Shown piece by piece: positions 14,741-16,973 of a stretch of DNA of 16,973 bases. The notes under the pieces were generated by a model. It was not told where the DNA came from and did not search any database. It worked only from the letters and a program-made list of their open reading frames with translations. The position numbers and the translations under genes were made by a program. This DNA is from JANXQG01 sp037147235 (GTDB lineage: Bacteria > Planctomycetota > Planctomycetia > Pirellulales > Thermoguttaceae), in NCBI GenBank assembly GCA_037147235.1, contig JBAWVO010000131.1, forward strand, positions 1-16,973. Direction: 5' to 3'. Numbering within the stretch: the stretch's first letter is position 1; each line of letters starts with the position of its first letter.

Positions 14741-14789
14741 AAGCTCTAAGCTCTAAGCTCTAAGCTCTAAGCTCTAAGCTCTAAGCTCT
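14741..14789. repeat. Heptamer array AAGCTCT x7 overlapping the end of ruvC
   Basis: Seven perfect 7-bp units. The last units overlap the ruvC 3' end, so the ruvC stop TAG and last codons lie within the array (reverse complement TTAGAGC). Confidence 0.93.
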
Positions 14790-15296
14790 TCTCCCCAGTT
14801 TATCCTTCAAGTAACAATGGCACAACGCCACGGCCAATGCGTCGGCAACGTCATGCGGCTCGGGCAATTGCGGCAGATGCAGTTCACGCTGGATGGCCCT
14901 TTGCATTTGCAGCTTGCCGGCACGGCCGGCACCGGTGAGGATCCGCTTGACCTGCGTCGAGGCGTAATGCACGACAGGGATGCCCGCCTCGGCCGCCGCT
15001 AGGCAAATCACGCCTCGGGCATGGCCCATGAGGATGGCCGTCCGCGGTCGTGCGTAGTGCGAATAAAGTTGTTCGAGGGCCATCACGCTTGGCCGTAGGG
15101 TGGCGATTACGTCGGCCACGCCCTGATGAATCTCCAGCAATCGGCCGGTGAGCGAGCCTCGCGACTTGCCGCGGACCACGCCCGCCTCGCACAACCGCGG
15201 CGGCCCGTTGCCGATTTCCAGCACGCCGTAGCCCGTGATGTTCAAGCCGGGGTCAATGCCCAGGATGCGATTGGTAATAACTAGTTCACGGTCCAT
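14781..15296 (-). CDS. ruvC: Crossover junction endodeoxyribonuclease RuvC
   Basis: 171 aa, normal length. RNase H-like resolvase with the four acidic metal ligands in place: Asp15 in G-I-D-P-G, Glu75 in A-L-E-Q-L, and Asp149/Asp152 in H-D-V-A-D-A-L-A-V-A. It cuts Holliday junctions after RuvAB migration. The ATG lies inside the 3' end of cysS (16-bp overlap in another frame), which points to translational coupling. The last codons and TAG stop are part of a 7-bp repeat array, so the tail length may vary between strains. Confidence 0.97.
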   Translation of the reverse strand: MDRELVITNRILGIDPGLNITGYGVLEIGNGPPRLCEAGVVRGKSRGSLTGRLLEIHQGVADVIATLRPSVMALEQLYSHYARPRTAILMGHARGVICLAAAEAGIPVVHYASTQVKRILTGAGRAGKLQMQRAIQRELHLPQLPEPHDVADALAVALCHCYLKDKLGRRA

Positions 15297-16825
15297 TCGG
15301 TACCGCCGGGGCGGTCTTCCAGGATGACGCCGATTTCGGCGAGCCGCTTGCGAATTTGGTCGGCCGTGGCAAAATCTTTCTTCTTGCGGGATTCGGCCCG
15401 CAGTTCGATCAAAAGGCCCATCAGCTTGCCGACGAGTTCGTTATTGCCGCTGGATTGTTTTTCCGCAGACGGTTGGCGGAAGAGCCCCATCACGGCACCC
15501 ATTTCACGAAAGACTGTCGCGCCACAGCGGAGCGAAGCGCGATTGGCGGGCGTTTGGGCCTCGCTCTTTTCCAGCTTCTCGTCGTCAATGTATTTGTTCA
15601 GGCGGCGGAGCAGTTCAAAGACGTCGCCCATCGCCCCGCCGGTGTTGAAATCGTCGTCCATGGCGTCAAGGAAGCGATTGCGATGCTGGACCACATCCTT
15701 GAGCAGGGCGTCGTCGCCCGGGTCGAAATCGCCTTGCAGGCGGCGTAGCGGCGGGACAATCGCATAAAAACTCTCTCCGGTTACGCGTTCGTAACGCTTG
15801 AAGAATCGATAGAAGTTTTCCAAGGCTGCTTCGGTCTCGCGCAGTCGGGCTTCGCTATATTCGACCGGCCGGCGGTAGTGCGTGGCGAGGAGGAAGAATC
15901 GGATCGTCTCGGCGCTGAATTGTTCGAGCAATTCCCGGAACGGCACCGATCCCTTCGATTTGCTGACTTTATTGGCGATCTGGGCGTCAATACCTCCATC
16001 CGCCGAGTGCGTTGCCCGGCCGCCCAGCTTGCCGACTTCATCTGCGGCTTGAAGCAAGCCGTTATGCAGCCAGTACTTGGCCATCGGCTTGCCATGGGCG
16101 CATTCGCTCTGGGCTACTTCGTTCTCGTGGTGCGGGAAGATCAGGTCCAGCCCGCCCCCGTGGATGTCAAAGGTCTGACCGAGCAGGCGGCGGCTCATGG
16201 CCGAGCACTCGATATGCCATCCAGGCCGGCCCGGTCCCCAAGGGCTGGGCCACGAAGGCTCGCCCGGCTTGGCGGTCTTCCACAAGGCGAAGTCGGCGGC
16301 GTTGTGTTTCCGCTCGGCCATGCTGCCCCCTTCGCCCTGCATTTCTTCCGTGCTGCGGTTGCTCAGCTTGCCGTAATCGCGGTCCTTGGCTACATCAAAA
16401 TAGACATCGCCTTCAGACTGGTAGGCAAATCCCTTCTCGATCAACGTCTTGGTGAAGTCGATGATTTCGCCGATGTTGTCCGTGCAGCGGGGGAACTGGT
16501 CGATCGTGTCCACGCCCAAAGCATGGATGTTCCGCAGATAGTCGGCCGTCATCTCTTCGGCCAATGCGGCCATGGAGATCCCCCGAGCGTTGGACTCGTT
16601 GATCAGTTTGTCGTCTACGTCGGTAATGTTCACGACGAAGGTGACTTCATAGCCCGAGTAGGTCAGGTAACGCTTGATGGCGTCAAAGATTACCGGACCG
16701 ACCATGTGCCCGATGTGACTCGGTTTGTAGACCGTTGGGCCGCACAGATACATTCCAACCTTGCCGGGCAGAACGGTCTCAAGCGGTTCTTTTGATCGAG
16801 AAAGTGTGCTGTAGAGGCGAATCAT
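15281..16825 (-). CDS. cysS: Cysteinyl-tRNA synthetase
   Basis: 514 aa. Class I synthetase charging tRNA-Cys: H-I-G-H (37-40), K-V-S-K-S (286-290, normally KMSKS), zinc ligands Cys28, Cys207, His232, Glu236 in the positions known for E. coli, then the helical anticodon-binding part. Between Y-W-L-H-N-G and the KMSKS-like loop there are 29 residues (257-285) where E. coli has about 7, an insertion containing G-G-R-A-T-H-S-A-D-G-G. After the loop, K-G-S replaces the common L-G-N. The ATG follows a run of C and heptamers, with no Shine-Dalgarno match. First complete gene of the minus-strand block leading into ruvC. Confidence 0.97.
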   Translation of the reverse strand: MIRLYSTLSRSKEPLETVLPGKVGMYLCGPTVYKPSHIGHMVGPVIFDAIKRYLTYSGYEVTFVVNITDVDDKLINESNARGISMAALAEEMTADYLRNIHALGVDTIDQFPRCTDNIGEIIDFTKTLIEKGFAYQSEGDVYFDVAKDRDYGKLSNRSTEEMQGEGGSMAERKHNAADFALWKTAKPGEPSWPSPWGPGRPGWHIECSAMSRRLLGQTFDIHGGGLDLIFPHHENEVAQSECAHGKPMAKYWLHNGLLQAADEVGKLGGRATHSADGGIDAQIANKVSKSKGSVPFRELLEQFSAETIRFFLLATHYRRPVEYSEARLRETEAALENFYRFFKRYERVTGESFYAIVPPLRRLQGDFDPGDDALLKDVVQHRNRFLDAMDDDFNTGGAMGDVFELLRRLNKYIDDEKLEKSEAQTPANRASLRCGATVFREMGAVMGLFRQPSAEKQSSGNNELVGKLMGLLIELRAESRKKKDFATADQIRKRLAEIGVILEDRPGGTEWTVN

Positions 16826-16840
16826 GGGGGGAAGGGGGAA

Positions 16841-16868
16841 GGGATTAGGGATTAGGGATTAGGGATTT
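16841..16868. repeat. Heptamer array GGGATTA x4 upstream of cysS
   Basis: Three exact 7-bp units and a last GGGATTT. The array begins 16 bp upstream of the cysS ATG; GGGGGAAGGGGGAA fills the gap. Confidence 0.85.
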
Positions 16869-16895
16869 CGGAATCCAAGCCGCTCACGGCTTCGC

Positions 16896-16940
16896 AACCG
16901 ACAACCGACAACTGATAACCGACAACCGACAACCGACAAC
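16896..16940. repeat. Heptamer array AACCGAC x6 upstream of cysS
   Basis: Six 7-bp units (AACTGAT at the third place) plus AAC, ending just before the stop of the upstream gene. Confidence 0.87.
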
Positions 16941-16945
16941 TATTT

Positions 16946-16973
16946 TTACTTCTTCTCCAGCAGTGCCACACAT
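16946..16973 (-). CDS. 3' end of an upstream gene, truncated by the window (possibly ispF)
   Basis: The minus strand reads C-V-A-L-L-E-K-K-stop into the window edge, with TAA at 16946-16948. A-V-A-L-L-[IE]-K-type tails occur in IspF (MECDP synthase), which often neighbours cysS in other bacteria, but eight residues cannot decide it. The spacer to cysS is 120 bp, filled by two heptamer arrays. Confidence 0.4.

Noticed and set aside
14611..14789. CRISPR-like array
   Set aside because: Units are 7 bp, contiguous and without spacers.

Overview
The window looks like a chromosomal segment of a planctomycete (Pirellulales-like). Grounds for this: a divergent RuvA and a CysRS with an extra insertion, starts without Shine-Dalgarno sequences preceded by heptanucleotide repeat arrays, small duplicated HTH-like proteins, and a tyrosine recombinase of a type I associate with this phylum. 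The assignment rests on my recognition of families, not on a search.

Layout. (1) 1-7050, accessory region that reads as one end of an integrated element: a duplicated small putative DNA-binding protein (87-596, -), a glycine-rich membrane protein (652-1338, +), a secreted alpha/beta-hydrolase (1372-2112, -), a DUF2325-like coiled-coil protein (2233-3621, -) overlapped by a truncated P-loop ATPase (3507-3794, -), two and a half copies of an 84-bp tandem repeat (3855-4068), a small HTH protein (4196-4432, -), an excisionase-like HTH protein with a putative promoter/operator (4872-5411, +), and a tyrosine recombinase (5408-6831, -) broken by a 182-bp MITE-like insertion with terminal inverted repeats and a 9-bp target duplication. 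The recombinase lies beside the 3' end of tRNA-Lys(CTT) (7049-7121, -), the usual place for an integrated island.
(2) 7239-8786: a GAF-AAA-Fis sigma-54-type activator (-) with a GAFTDA instead of GAFTGA loop.
(3) 8787-9597: 0.8 kb without a credible protein gene but dense in stem-loops, ending in a strong minus-strand terminator; a candidate structured non-coding RNA.
(4) 9598-12106: a two-gene restriction-modification system, XamI-family endonuclease followed by an adenine methyltransferase, visibly more A+T-rich than its neighbours.
(5) 12292-16973: a housekeeping block all on the minus strand, read in order: a gene end at the window edge, cysS, ruvC, ruvA, ruvB and a rhodanese/DUF2892 protein. 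RuvA, RuvB and RuvC form the Holliday-junction migration and resolution machinery. The spacers between these genes hold six different arrays, all with a period of 7 bp.

How it fits together: the conserved cysS-ruvCAB block is followed downstream by an R-M island, a regulator and a tRNA gene used as an integration target. The most notable structures are the MITE that killed the integrase, the stem-loop-rich spacer at 8991-9495, the 84-bp repeats, and the heptamer arrays placed in the leaders of cysS, ruvA and ruvB.
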